Shown one piece after another: positions 47,801 through 56,825 of a DNA stretch of 64,000 bases. The translations under genes were made by a program, and so were the position numbers. The notes under the pieces were generated by a model. It was not told where the DNA came from and searched no databases. It was given only the letters and a program-made list of their open reading frames with translations. The DNA comes from Talpa occidentalis (Eukaryota; Chordata; Mammalia; Eulipotyphla; Talpidae): the NCBI RefSeq assembly GCF_014898055.3, contig NW_023605305.1, forward strand, positions 113,432,734 through 113,496,733, given 5' to 3'. The first letter of the stretch is position 1; every line of letters begins with the position of its first letter.

Positions 47801-50460
47801 CCAGAAGACATTGAGGGGGAGTCAGAGCCCTTTCATTCCACCAAACGTTTCCCTTAACAGTCTCTGGGGTGGGAGGGGTGTCTGGAAGTGCTTATCCCCA
47901 GAGGGAAGGGGGAGAGGCCGCTGTCCCGAGAGGCGAAGGGCGTGGGGGAAAGAAAGAAAAGGAGCTGGACCCTGGGACGGCTCATTCTCCGCCTCCTAAT
48001 TGTTCTCAGTGAGAATGTTCTGTTTTAAAGAGAGAGTGGGGCTTCCCCGGTGGCGCAGCAGGTTCAGTACCGTGCTCTGAAGCTGCCCGCAGCCTCCATG
48101 GCACCGGTTCGATTCCCAGCCAGCCAGGGAGATACCCACATGGCACGGCAGACCTCTCCTGTCTCGCCCGCTGCTCCCCTCAGCAGTGTACCTCGGTCTG
48201 TCTGCCTGTTCTGTTTCTGGTGGATTCTCTCACCCTCCCACGCCTCTGGCCTGTACCCCAGCTCTTGTATAAATAAATAAATCTTTAAAAAAATAATAAA
48301 TAAAGAGAGCGCAAAAACAGCCAAGCGGGGACAGAGAAGAGGATGTGGGAAATGGAAGTGTGGGAGCCCAGGAGAAGGGCTCCGTCAGCACCTCTGTGAG
48401 TTTCCCCCCTGGAGGAGTGCCCCTGGCAGAGGAGAGCCCAGGTGGGGGCCGTGCTCTTGGCAGGACTCACTAACATACAAAATCACCCCCCTTCCCTGCA
48501 CACGGCATGTATCGATAAGTCACCTAACACAGACCGGAGCCCTGGAGGTTAGGCCTCGGCCTGCCTGCCTTCTGTTCCCCAGATAGGTGGCATTTTCCCC
48601 TTTTGACCCTGTGACATCACAGCCCTGGTAGAAGGACCCTATTTGTGCCATTGCTGCAAATAAGTTTAAAAGTTAAGTTTTTGTAACTGTGAGGCCAGCA
48701 GCCAAAATTACTTATCTGGGAGAGTTAAGATTATGGTTTATCTTGCAAACTACTATGTCACTTGGAATGACATTAATGACACCCACACGAGCTTGCACAG
48801 ACCTCCCCAAGGCCTCTTGCATCCTCTCGGGGGTTCCTGCTGGGAATTACCCACTTCACACTGCATCCAACAGAACAGCTGAGTATAAATATCCCCCTCA
48901 CTTGCAGTAATGAGAAAGTAGCAATAAATTATAAGCACGCTTAGTTTGGGCTATATAATTATTACAGAGCTGTGTCATGTAATTATGCTTTTTATGTAAT
49001 TATTCTCTGTCGAGTTTTTACTGAGCCTCCCCCAAGTGCAAAGTGATGTTCTTGGTGCTGGCTGGGACCCAGAAATCAGGCTGCTGAGAGCTCGCACTGG
49101 CAAATAGCAAAGGCACCCAAACATCATCAGACTCAAGTGAACAGAAGCCTCATACTGTCCAAGATGGAGCCACAAGCCACTGAAGCAGCTGTCGAGACAT
49201 TTTTTACAGTTTAAACGAAACGCAGGGGGTCTGCCTGGGTCGAAGCCCCTCTATCCTCTCCCCTGGAGAAGTCCACAGTCCTCTAGATCGCTGCCAGTTC
49301 TGGGGTGCCGTGTCCCTGATTCTGCTGAAGGAGTCCAGTTGGCTTCTGCTTCCCTTGCTCTTACCAGCAACCCTTTCCTGCTTCCATTGTTGGGAAAAAC
49401 CCCTCTTGTTGACGACATTTTTGTGAGTGATGCAACTTGCTTGTGTTGTGTTTTGGGAGGCGAAGGTGCTCAGGGCACAGAGCCCCAGCTAAATGGTGTG
49501 ATCCTATTCGAGTCTTCCTATACCGTCTCACCACCAGGAATTCTCCGCAGAGCCCCCAGTCCTCTAGCCCAAACCATCTCACTAGATGCTCCCTCTCACT
49601 TTTCTCTTTTGACTTCTTAGCTGCACTAATTCTCCTCAATCTTGTGTCTAAGCTCAGCTACAGACCTAATTTTGGCATTTTAATTAAGATCCTCCACTAG
49701 GGCCTCCCTGGGGGCGCAAGGGGTTAAGACGCAACCTATGAAGCTGTCCGCAGCTTCTGCAGCACGGAGTTTGATCCCCTGGCTAGCCAGGGAGCTACCC
49801 ACATGGCGCAGCAGACCTCTCCTGTCTCCCTGCTGCTCCCCTCAGCAGTGGATTTCAGTAGATCTGCCTGTTCTGTTCCCTGCTCTGTCTCTGGTGAATC
49901 CTCTCACTGACCCCCCACACCTCTGGCCTGTGCCCCAGCTCTTGCATGCATAAAATAAGATAAATCTTTAAAAAAAAAAAATCCTCCACTAAGACAAAAA
50001 AGGGTGTTGTTTTCTAGAATTTCCCCCTAGAACGCAGTTGCTGAGTGAAGTTGCTGTCCTCCCTGACGGCAACTGTACATCCTTAAACCATTTGAGGACT
50101 GAGATCAAGATCAAGATCAAGTGTATTCGGAGCACAAACAAACTGATATAATACGTGAAAATCACAACTTTAGCATTTTACCATGCTCTCCTGACATGAC
50201 TGTGTTACAGGAAGGCAGAGGCACAGACCCCCTGGATAACTCCTGTGCAATCCCAATGCTAGTATCCACCCCCACATGTAATATTCCCTCAGACTGAGCA
50301 CAAGCATTGAATCAGGCTTGTTTTCATGGGGTCACCCCCTACCTATCACAGGGATGTTGCTGGTGTTTTGGAGAAATAAGCTCTTTGCTGTGTTGTTCTT
50401 TTAGGCTGCAGGACTATCGCTGAGATCAACCAGGACCTGATCCAATTCTCCAGGTTGTGA
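38734..50460 (+). CDS. HAO2: HAO2, 2-hydroxyacid oxidase 2 (seven coding exons, 353 codons)
   Basis: FMN-dependent peroxisomal oxidase of medium- and long-chain L-2-hydroxy acids, giving 2-oxo acids and H2O2. Joining 38734-38864, 40623-40774, 42347-42630, 44389-44598, 46040-46198, 46423-46492 and 50405-50460 gives an uninterrupted 353-residue frame, the length of rat Hao2. Family marks by residue: Tyr130 in 'RWFQLY', VITVDVP (154-160), Lys224 in 'ILKGIL', catalytic His248 and Arg251 in 'SNHGGRQ', FMN-phosphate loop 'DGGVRSGND' (279-287) and 'IGRP' (301-304), and C-terminal SRL, a type 1 peroxisome signal. Tyr24 replaces the Phe of human and rat HAO2. The start has G at -3. 5' non-coding exons were not located. 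Introns are 1758, 1758 -1572 in order of 1758, 1572, 1758, 1441, 224 and 3912 bp. Several splice sites are weak or crowded by SINEs. Confidence 0.95.
38888..39150 (-). repeat. tRNA-derived SINE (Rhin-1-like), copy 7, in HAO2 intron
   Basis: Tail-first copy ('aaaaaaagatttatttatac' to 'gcaccaacaggggaggcccc'). Duplication TTTCTGTCTTTTCT at 38874-38887 and 39151-39164. It begins 23 nt after the exon 2 donor. The left duplication copy therefore lies between the splice site and the SINE. Confidence 0.9.
40623..40774 (+). CDS. HAO2: HAO2 second coding exon (codons 44-95)
   Basis: 152 nt, phase 2 to phase 1. The acceptor used is CACAG (40618-40622), which gives K44-L45-R46 '[20 protein letters not shown]' and runs to '[10 protein letters not shown]'. 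A second AG (TCTAG, 40614-40617) lies only 5 nt upstream; using it would shift the frame to an early TGA. Donor AGAG|GTGAGA is strong. It carries the first beta strands of the TIM barrel ('[10 protein letters not shown]'). Confidence 0.95.
41845..42010 (+). repeat. MIR relic in HAO2 intron
   Basis: Good MIR pattern: 'ggaagaggtattattagtct', 'cactttacagggaatgagac', 'tcaggggcacacagctaaca', 'agtggcacaactggagttc'. Confidence 0.6.
42347..42630 (+). CDS. HAO2: HAO2 third coding exon (codons 95-189)
   Basis: 284 nt, ends in phase 0. Acceptor 'catttgctttgcag', donor GAG|GTAGGA. Encodes '[16 protein letters not shown]', the FMN-contacting 'LRWFQLYV' (Tyr130) and '[19 protein letters not shown]', ending with '[10 protein letters not shown]' at the start of the flexible loop 4. 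The reading frame continues open past the donor to 42912, but the family and splice evidence end the exon at 42630. Confidence 0.96.
43580..43849 (+). repeat. tRNA-derived SINE (Rhin-1-like), copy 8, in HAO2 intron
   Basis: Full-length plus-strand copy. Duplication AAAATAGGGATTGT at 43566-43579 and 43850-43863. It lies 241 bp before a minus-strand copy, so the intron holds an inverted pair. Confidence 0.92.
44091..44362 (-). repeat. tRNA-derived SINE (Rhin-1-like), copy 9, at the HAO2 exon 5 acceptor
   Basis: Minus-strand, tail-first copy ('aaaaaagatttatttttatt' to 'caccagggaggcccc'). The flanks carry an imperfect duplication CTAAGTTTCTCTTTT (right, 44363-44377) and CTAAGTTTTTCTCTCTCTCTTTT (left, 44068-44090). 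The right copy is the polypyrimidine tract of the next exon. The SINE therefore ends only about 25 nt before the acceptor. Confidence 0.9.
44389..44598 (+). CDS. HAO2: HAO2 fourth coding exon (codons 190-259, active-site His and Arg)
   Basis: 210 nt, phase 0 at both ends. The acceptor is a tandem CAGCAG at 44383-44388. Starting after the second CAG gives 11 residues between 'LQS' and 'MTPI', as in human HAO2; starting after the first adds one Gln. Encodes '[20 protein letters not shown]' with Lys224, and '[14 protein letters not shown]' with His248 and Arg251. Donor TCT|GTGAGT is strong. Skipping this exon would keep the frame but remove the catalytic base. Confidence 0.95.
44730..44983 (+). 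repeat. tRNA-derived SINE (Rhin-1-like), copy 10, in HAO2 intron
   Basis: Plus-strand copy starting 131 bp after the exon donor. Duplication TCTAGGAACTT at 44719-44729 and 44984-44994. A short internal deletion ('atggtgtcacacctgctg') removes the 'cagcagacctctcc' block. Confidence 0.9.
45160..45590 (-). repeat. ERV1-like LTR fragment in HAO2 intron
   Basis: The run 'cagtttccctcagccaataa', 'gtagtttaatttgtcgacaa', 'ggcccgtcctgctctttgg'-like, 'ggcaagtccttttgatgcag' reads like the reverse of an old ERV1 LTR. Recognised by style only; family and edges are uncertain. Confidence 0.4.
46040..46198 (+). CDS. HAO2: HAO2 fifth coding exon (codons 260-312)
   Basis: 159 nt, phase 0 at both ends. Acceptor 'catctgcttttcag', donor AAG|GTGAGC. 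Encodes '[20 protein letters not shown]' and '[17 protein letters not shown]', the FMN-phosphate-binding strands near the end of the barrel. GC-rich third positions, unlike exon 4. The frame stays open into the short next intron, but the splice junctions match the family. Confidence 0.97.
46423..46492 (+). CDS. HAO2: HAO2 sixth coding exon (codons 313-335 and 1 nt)
   Basis: 70 nt. Acceptor 'ctgtctcgggacag', donor CGG|GTAAGT (strong). Encodes '[20 protein letters not shown]' and the start of 'ALTG'. The preceding intron is only 224 bp. Confidence 0.96.
48035..48300 (+). repeat. tRNA-derived SINE (Rhin-1-like), copy 11, in HAO2 intron
   Basis: Full-length plus copy with an intact B-box-like segment ('accggttcgattccc') and tail 'aataaataaatctttaaaa'. 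Duplication TAAAGAGAG at 48026-48034 and 48301-48309. Confidence 0.92.
49700..49980 (+). repeat. tRNA-derived SINE (Rhin-1-like), copy 12, in HAO2 intron
   Basis: Full-length plus copy with an uninterrupted A tail. Exact duplication ATCCTCCACTA at 49689-49699 and 49981-49991. Confidence 0.92.
50405..50460 (+). CDS. HAO2: HAO2 last coding exon (codons 336-353 and stop)
   Basis: Acceptor 'tgctgtgttgttcttttag'. Encodes '[18 protein letters not shown]' followed by TGA at 50458-50460. The final Ser-Arg-Leu is the same peroxisomal signal seen in human and rat HAO2. The 3'UTR follows without a clear end. Confidence 0.96.
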
Positions 50461-51390
50461 GCACAAGAGTGGAGACGGCACTGCGAGGTTGCCCAGAGGA
50501 GGAAGACGTCTCGTGGCCTGGCTTGATGCCATCCCACCTGTGTCCCATCGTCCCTGCCTCAGCCCCGCACCCTCCATCCTTAAGCTTCCAGCCCCAAGGT
50601 CCTCATCTTGCTCAAATGCACACACATTTCTTTATCTCTCTGCCTTTTCTGTGCTGTTCTCCTGCAAGAAATCCTCCACTGAATGAAAATATCTTACAAG
50701 GGCCAATCAGGAATGACTGAAGCAGATAGTGGCTTACATTTTACACATTTTTTCCATCTCTACAAAACAACTATGGAGATATGCACTCTGGACAGAAGAG
50801 CTATGTGGGTAAAATATTCCCCGACAAAAATCATGCTGCTGTCTATAGATGATGGGAAATAATAAGGCCAGGAACATGGGCTTTGGTGCCACACAGACGG
50901 GTTTGACAGCCGGGATGGCTGCCGTGCACTGTGCAGCTAGGGAAAGTTTCAGTCTCCGTTTCTGTGACTTCCTCTATTAAATGGAGATTTTGCCACTTAG
51001 CCTGCTAGGTTGGGAGAAAGACTTCGTGAGATAATGCACGTGAGGTTCAGAGAACAATGCTTAGCCCTAGTAAAGGCTTAAAAAAAAGTACCCTTTGTTG
51101 TTATTGTTTGGGAAAGTCTTTCTCTTCTTCAAGGCCTTTTTCTGGTGTCACCTGTTCTTCCCCCAGCTACGTGCTCAGCACTTCCTGGGGTGCTTTGCAC
51201 ATTGCATGGTTACAGCCCTTATTATAGTGTGTTCTATTTATTTATTTACATAGCTCTCTCCATAGTAGACTGTAAGCTGTATACTTGGTACTGAGCTTGG
51301 CACGTAGCAGCCTCTCAGTGAACACCTGTGGGATGGATGGATGGACCAACTAAAATAAATGGATGAATGGACAGATGCAAAAAATAAACA
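50461..51390 (+). other. HAO2: Probable HAO2 3'UTR and downstream, with MIR relic
   Basis: After the stop there is unique sequence to about 50860, then a MIR relic (about 50870-51095) containing ATTAAA at 50976-50981. AATAAA occurs at 51354-51359 and again at 51383-51388. Any of these could be the polyadenylation signal; I cannot choose from sequence alone. Confidence 0.35.
50870..51095 (-). repeat. MIR relic
   Basis: Pattern 'catgggctttggtgccacac', 'ctgtgacttcctctattaaa', 'gagataatgcacgtgaggtt', 'cagagaacaatgcttagccc' is a good MIR match. The usual MIR reading would put it on the + strand if the consensus is taken as 'gggctctggagccag...cctcatctgtaaaatggg'; strand assignment is therefore by convention only. 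Confidence 0.55.
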
Positions 51391-51419
51391 GATGCCTTAC
51401 CAGGATAAAAACTTTCCAG

Positions 51420-51960
51420 TTCCCTGACTAACTCAGATTTCTAGAGTTGGGGCACCCAACTGATTAAGATCTTACATTTGAAAACGTCAGGAAGTTTGAG
51501 GATGAAATTCAGTGTCCTCAATATAAATAGCCTCGGAGATGTCTCCCCTGTGTTCGCTCCTGCTCCTGTACATTCTCTATACAACAGCCACAGAGCTTTC
51601 TAAAATCATAAACAAATGCTGTATCTCCCCTGCTTAAGGTGTTTCTGTGCCTTCCCATTCTATTTTGGATAAATTCTATACGGATCACCATCTCTCCAGG
51701 GCATTGCATTATCTAATTCTGGATCCGTCCAGCCCATTGCTTCAACACTCACCCCTTTAATCACTGTGTCCCAGCCATATTGCCTCCTTCCCATTCCTTA
51801 AACAAGCACAACTTTTTCTTGCCTCTGGGCTCCCAGATATACTGTTCCCTTGACATAGGATAAAATGTCCTCCCCCCAACTTCTTCCCATGCGTGGCTCT
51901 TGGCATTTTTAGTAGAGCTTACATTCCACCTCCCCAGTGAGGTAAGATTGTCCTCGAATT
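51420..51960 (-). repeat. L2-like LINE relic
   Basis: 'cattctattttggataaatt', 'ccatctctccagggcattgc', 'ccagccatattgcctccttc', 'ctcccagatatactgttccc' and 'cacctccccagtgaggtaag' follow the reversed 3' region of mammalian L2. Edges approximate. Confidence 0.5.
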
Positions 51961-53545
51961 AACCCTGCTTAACAAATCACCCTGACCCAATCCCCAGTGC
52001 CTGTTCCAGTGAACTTACAGGTTTATTTTTCATCTGCACCTGCATGGAGAATTTGATCAAGCTTGCCGGTATCTTATCAAAGCCTAGTGACATCTGGAAG
52101 ACCTTGAGTAAATACAGATTAGACGCATTCATCCAAAAATGCAAAGCCAGATCAAGCAGGCTCAGAGGGAAAACAACGACTTAGGCCAAAATGAAGCTGA
52201 GTGGGTCACTCGTATCGTAAGCCAGCAGGCAAGACAAGCCTTGGCTGGACACTTTTCAGCAAGAGCCAAAGCCATGGTATAGGACCCAAGAAACTCATCA
52301 CAGCTGAGGCCTCAGATCATCCAAAGGATGACCACCTTCCTTCTGGAAGTGCCTTCTTCACTTGACTTTCCTCCTGGTTTTCTTCCTGCCCCACACACCA
52401 CTGCCACTCGGTCCCCTTAGCTGACACCTCTGGCTCTGCTCAGCCCCTAATGCTGTTCTGTTTGCCCAGGATTCAGTCCTGGGACTTTTTCTTTTATCCA
52501 TGAAAGCTCTCCCCCTACAGTATTTCATCTAGTCCTGAGACTTTCAAAATTGATGTATGCTTCTGTGTCCCAAGTTTACCTTTCAGGACTATGGTTCAAG
52601 GAGCACAAGCAGCTCAAAGTGATAGTAACAAGCTAGCCAAGGAAGAATTGCCCTTATCCCAGGCTGAGGGCCTGTGCTGTGGAGGGCTCCCCATGAGCCA
52701 GTGACGTCACTCCCCTAAGAAGGAAGAGCCCCAAGTACGCCAGGTCCTGGGCAACTGACATCCCCACCCGGCTCCTATGAAGCCAGCAGCCGGGGTCTTC
52801 CACTGACAGCTTCTTTCGTGGGCTCACAGGATGTAAGAAATAGAATCAAGGAGGCTCGTGTCCCCAGAAGGTGGGCCAGTGCTGGCCTAACCCCCGATCA
52901 GCGCCAACGGGAGAGCAGAACATCTTGCCTTCTATTCCTTTGCCAAACCTTAGCCTTTTTTGAGTTGTCCCAAAAGAGCCAATTATTAACCCACATGCCT
53001 TAAAGCAGCCAGCCACCGCCTTGTTAAGTCCAATATGCTGCCAAGAATATGCCTTATTAGTAACCCTCAGCTTTCTTGGTTGCTTTTTAAACAAAATTAT
53101 ATATGTCTGGGAGAAAAAATAGCAAACTTGAACACCAAAGTTTCACATTGGTTCTAGTTTCATTGCCACCACTTAGTAGGTATTTAGTTTAGAGGCTTTC
53201 TGTCTGCTCTTTCTGGAAGCCTTGGCAGAGCTTAGTTGTGACTGTTGGGAATGATTGCTACATTTTTCGATGTTTTGAGTAGATTTGTACCACTGACCCA
53301 CCACTCCATATGAAAAACTATTTAACTCTTTTATTATCTTGTGAAAAGCACAGCTTGTTTTTTTTTTTCACCTTGTATTTATCAAGTATGATGGAAAACA
53401 ATAGATTACAGCCTTTTTTTATATTTAATTGATTGCCATTATTATCCAACAGAATAGTGAGTGTACATTGTTCTTACAGCAAGACAGCCCTTTCGTAACA
53501 CCACTTGGTTATTTTATTGTGAGTGAGTTACAAAAAGATCTTAAG
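51961..53545. other. Intergenic block, nothing recognised
   Basis: No exon or clear repeat. AT-rich toward the right end, with T and A homopolymers (53350-53370, 53415-53430). Confidence 0.5.
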
Positions 53546-53566
53546 AAATTGCATGTAATATTTCTT

Positions 53567-53798
53567 TTTTTAAAAAAAGATTTATCTATCTATGCATACC
53601 AGAACTGGGGTACAGGCCAGAGGTGCGGGGGGTGAGAGGATTCACCAGAGACAGAGTGGGAAACAGAATAGGCGGACTGACCGAAGCACAATGCTGAGGG
53701 GAGCAGTGGGCAGGGTGAGTCAGACGAGTTCTGCTGCACCATGTGGGTTGCTCCCTTTATTGGCTGTGTCTTAACCCCTTGCGCCACCAAGGAGGCCC
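53567..53798 (-). repeat. tRNA-derived SINE (Rhin-1-like), copy 13
   Basis: Minus-strand copy with the region near the B box deleted ('gctccctttattggctgtgt' joins directly to the head). Long exact 21-bp duplication starting AGAAATTGCATG at 53546-53566 and 53799-53819. Confidence 0.92.
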
Positions 53799-54063
53799 AG
53801 AAATTGCATGTAATATTTCATAATTTTTTCTTTGTTTACATATATTTTGAATGATTGCATACTTTCTTTACAGATACCTGATATCTGATACTGTGAAAGT
53901 AATTTGAGAAACATTTTATAGGTTTATTTTAGCCTATACAAAGGTTGGAGCTCATCCAACTTTAAAAAGTAACCACATATTTTGCAATCACTTAAATGGG
54001 ACATTTTTTAAATCCCAGCTTTATAAATTTGCAAAGAAAAATGTTTATTGTTTGCTTTTTTTT

Positions 54064-54322
54064 AAAAGATGTATTTATTTATGCATACCAGAGCTGGGGT
54101 GAAGGCCAGAGATGGTGGGGGGGTGAGAGGATTCACCAGAGACAGAGTGGGAAACAGAACAGGTAGATTGACTGAAATACATGGCTGAGGGGAGCAGTGG
54201 GCAGACAGGAGAGGTCTGCTGTGCCATGTGGGTTTCTCCTGCCAGGGATCGAACTCATGCTTCAGTGGCTGCTGATAGCTTCATAATGTTGACGCTTAAT
54301 CCCTCCCACCACGAGAGGCCCC
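54064..54322 (-). repeat. tRNA-derived SINE (Rhin-1-like), copy 14
   Basis: Minus-strand copy, 'gatgtatttatttatgcata' to 'cccaccacgagaggccc'. Duplication TGTTTGCTTTTTTT at about 54049-54063 and 54323-54336. Confidence 0.9.
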
Positions 54323-55132
54323 TGTTTGCTTTTTTTCACCAGTCCTACTGTGACATACTCTAAATATAAAGATATGTAGCAATAAAGTGTGTGTGTGGGG
54401 GGAGATCACCGTGCCTTTGGAAAAATCTAGAACTTGCCTTAAATCTTCCTCAGATAAATCAGTACTTTGTCATTACTGCTTGAGAGAATTTGAGTGTGGA
54501 ATGGGTCCCACGACACAAGAAGAGAATATCTTGACCATGTTTATGTACCTGTAGATACAAAGAGAAGAGGCTGTTACCAGATTCTGGAGCCTAGAGATTT
54601 CCCAGAAATAGAAATAATGGAGATTCACCTGCAGGCATTGAGCAAGGCTGCAGTAAAGCTTGTGCAGCTCAGTCTCAGGGAGGCAACATGGGGGCAAGGC
54701 CTGTCTGTGACTGGAACAGTCACCTGAAAAGGGACGCTCCATGCTCCCGGCCCCACCTGTTTACTGAAGGGGGCTGAGTGACTTGAGAGGAAGCTGAAAA
54801 GAACGTGGAACAAAAGACCAAGGAGGAAACTTGGAGGACCTGGAGGAAGCATGTGAAGCAGAGACATGTGAAGAAGAAGCCACGCTTGCTTCTCGGCCTG
54901 GGACTAGCATCAGAGATTGGGGGACATGGAAGGAGACACACAGAAGATGCGTGGGTGAGAGGCCCGTGGGGAGGCTGACCATGGCAGCCTTTATCTTGAC
55001 TTGTGCTCTGATTTTGCTGCTTTCCTTCTGGAAGTGCCAAGCCCCTACTGTCCCTTTCCTGTAGGGGTCCCCACCAGAAGGTGCCTTGGACTTGGGGCAG
55101 GCTTTTGGGTCTCAGTGGCCCCACTTTGGGCC

Positions 55133-55238
55133 AACCCTGTCTGGCTGGGTGTTCACCCACCAGGGCATGGGTGACTTTGGGTGCTCTCTTCTCTCTCTCT
55201 CCCTGTTGTCATTAATCCTACAAAGTTATTTTCTGTAG
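55133..55238. repeat. Repeat unit shared with an insert in the L1 at 56.4 kb
   Basis: From AACCCTGTCTGGCTGGGTG to TTATTTTCTGTAGAA the sequence aligns with 56434-56565, apart from a gap of about 27 nt in this copy and scattered changes. The surrounding 54.5-55.6 kb may be one longer unknown repeat. No family recognised. Confidence 0.75.
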
Positions 55239-55989
55239 AAGGCCCTTATGCACTATGAGTGATGTTTTGTCTTCATGGGGCAGGTGGCAGAACCCATTTA
55301 GAGTGTGCGGGCTTGACCCAGGATGCCCTTCATTTCGCCTACTAACCCTATTTTCTGAGAAATGGTGGATGGCCTATTTGGGTAGTTTTAACCCAGAATA
55401 ATTAAAGGGCTAGCATCCCTTCTTCCATTAGGTGAGTCCATATCTTGAATTCCTGGTACCTGTGACCTCTTGCTGTATCTTGATGGATTCCATGATATTA
55501 GCCTGGAGGGTTGTTAGCCTAGAGGATTTATTAGTGATGAAACCTTTTTTAATCTAAAGTATGCATCTGTCCCTAGAGATAGGGGCAGCCAAGTACTGAA
55601 GAGTGGCTGAGTGAACAGAATCACATTTCCAGTGGAGAAAATGCTACTTCCTACTTCATGATAACTGGTGCCTTAGTCTGAGTTAATATCCAGCACCACA
55701 GAGCTTCCCAAGACTTACCAGTTCCTACCACCTGCCTAACACAAGGTCACCTCTTAGTGCTGAAAATAGCATATAGTACAAGAATATGCCTTGTTTAATT
55801 ACAAAAAAAAGTCAAATCTTGTACCATTTTTTCCCATATAGAAAGATAGGAATGTCCTCCAAGTTTGCCTGGACAGTAGATGAACGACCAGTGGCTTTAG
55901 TGGTTTGTATATGGGCACAGCTAGAGGACTGTGTATACATGCACGCTGGACTGTTTCAAAGAGCAGGGTTTTGAAAGCAACAAGATAAG

Positions 55990-56430
55990 TCAGCTTGAGT
56001 TGAGCAAATCCAACCCAGCAATACAGTAAGAGAATCATTCATCATGACCAAGTGGGATACACTCCAGGAATACAAATTAATGTGATTCACCAGGCCAACA
56101 AAAAGAATAAAAATCACATGATCATTTCAAGAGAGGCTGAAAAAGCATTTGACAAGATTCAACAGCCATTGTGATAAAATCTCTCATGAAATTGGGAGTA
56201 AAGGGGACATACCTCAACCCAATAAAGTCATCTATGACAATCCCACAGTTTATACTTCATTGTAAGAAACTGAAAGCATTCCCCCTATGATCAGGAATAG
56301 GATGGCCACTTTCACCACTGCTATTCAGCATAGACTTAGAAGTTCAAGCCAGAGCAACCAGGCAAGAAAAAAGACATAAAAGGAATCCAAACTGCAAAAG
56401 AAGAAATAAAACTATCCCTGTTTGCAGATG
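55990..56430 (+). repeat. LINE-1 ORF2 fragment, first part (decayed)
   Basis: The + strand reads the L1 reverse-transcriptase region with stops: '[20 protein letters not shown]', then '[12 protein letters not shown]', then 'GIQTAKEEIKLSLFADG', the last being a degenerate FADD motif. Several in-frame stops and frameshifts show it is dead. Confidence 0.85.
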
Positions 56431-56570
56431 GTGTCAACCCTGTTTGGCTGTGCATTTACCCACAAGGGGACGGGTGACTTTGAGTGCTTAATTGTAAACT
56501 ATTACCCTTTCTCTCTTCTCTCTCTCTGTCTGTTGCACATTAATCCTATTACAGTTATTTTCTGCACAAG
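56431..56570. repeat. 140-bp foreign piece inside the L1
   Basis: Begins right after the L1 FAD codons and ends right before the L1 resumes at AAATACACAGAG. Its sequence matches the unit at 55133-55238. No target duplication is evident at its edges. Confidence 0.7.
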
Positions 56571-56825
56571 AAATACACAGAGAAAACCTTAACACCACAA
56601 CAAAGTACTAGAAATAACAAATGAATACAGGAGAGGCAGGATACAAAATCAATATTCAAAAATTGGTTGCATTTTTATATGCAAATAATACATTAGAAGA
56701 AAAAATTGAAGAAATCAATCCCATACATAATTGCACCATAACACTGACGTTCCTGGGAATAAACTTAACAAAGGCGGGAACAGAGCTGTGCACTAAATCC
56801 TGCAGCTACAGTTAAAAGAAATAAA
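56571..56825 (+). repeat. LINE-1 ORF2 fragment, second part
   Basis: Continues ORF2 after the foreign piece: 'GYKINIQKLVAFLYANNT', 'TFLGINLTKAG'. This corresponds to the L1 'GYKINVQKSQAFLYTNN' and 'YLGIQLTR' region. The L1 match stops abruptly where the GC-rich block begins. Confidence 0.85.

Noticed and set aside
48035..48300. SINE heads (A-box and B-box-like motifs) as real tRNA genes
   Set aside because: No complete cloverleaf, no terminator in place, and each is joined to the SINE body, A-rich tail and target duplication.
55990..56825. L1 ORF2 fragments as a functional reverse transcriptase gene
   Set aside because: Multiple in-frame stops, frameshifts, a foreign 140-bp insert at the catalytic FADD motif and a missing central part.
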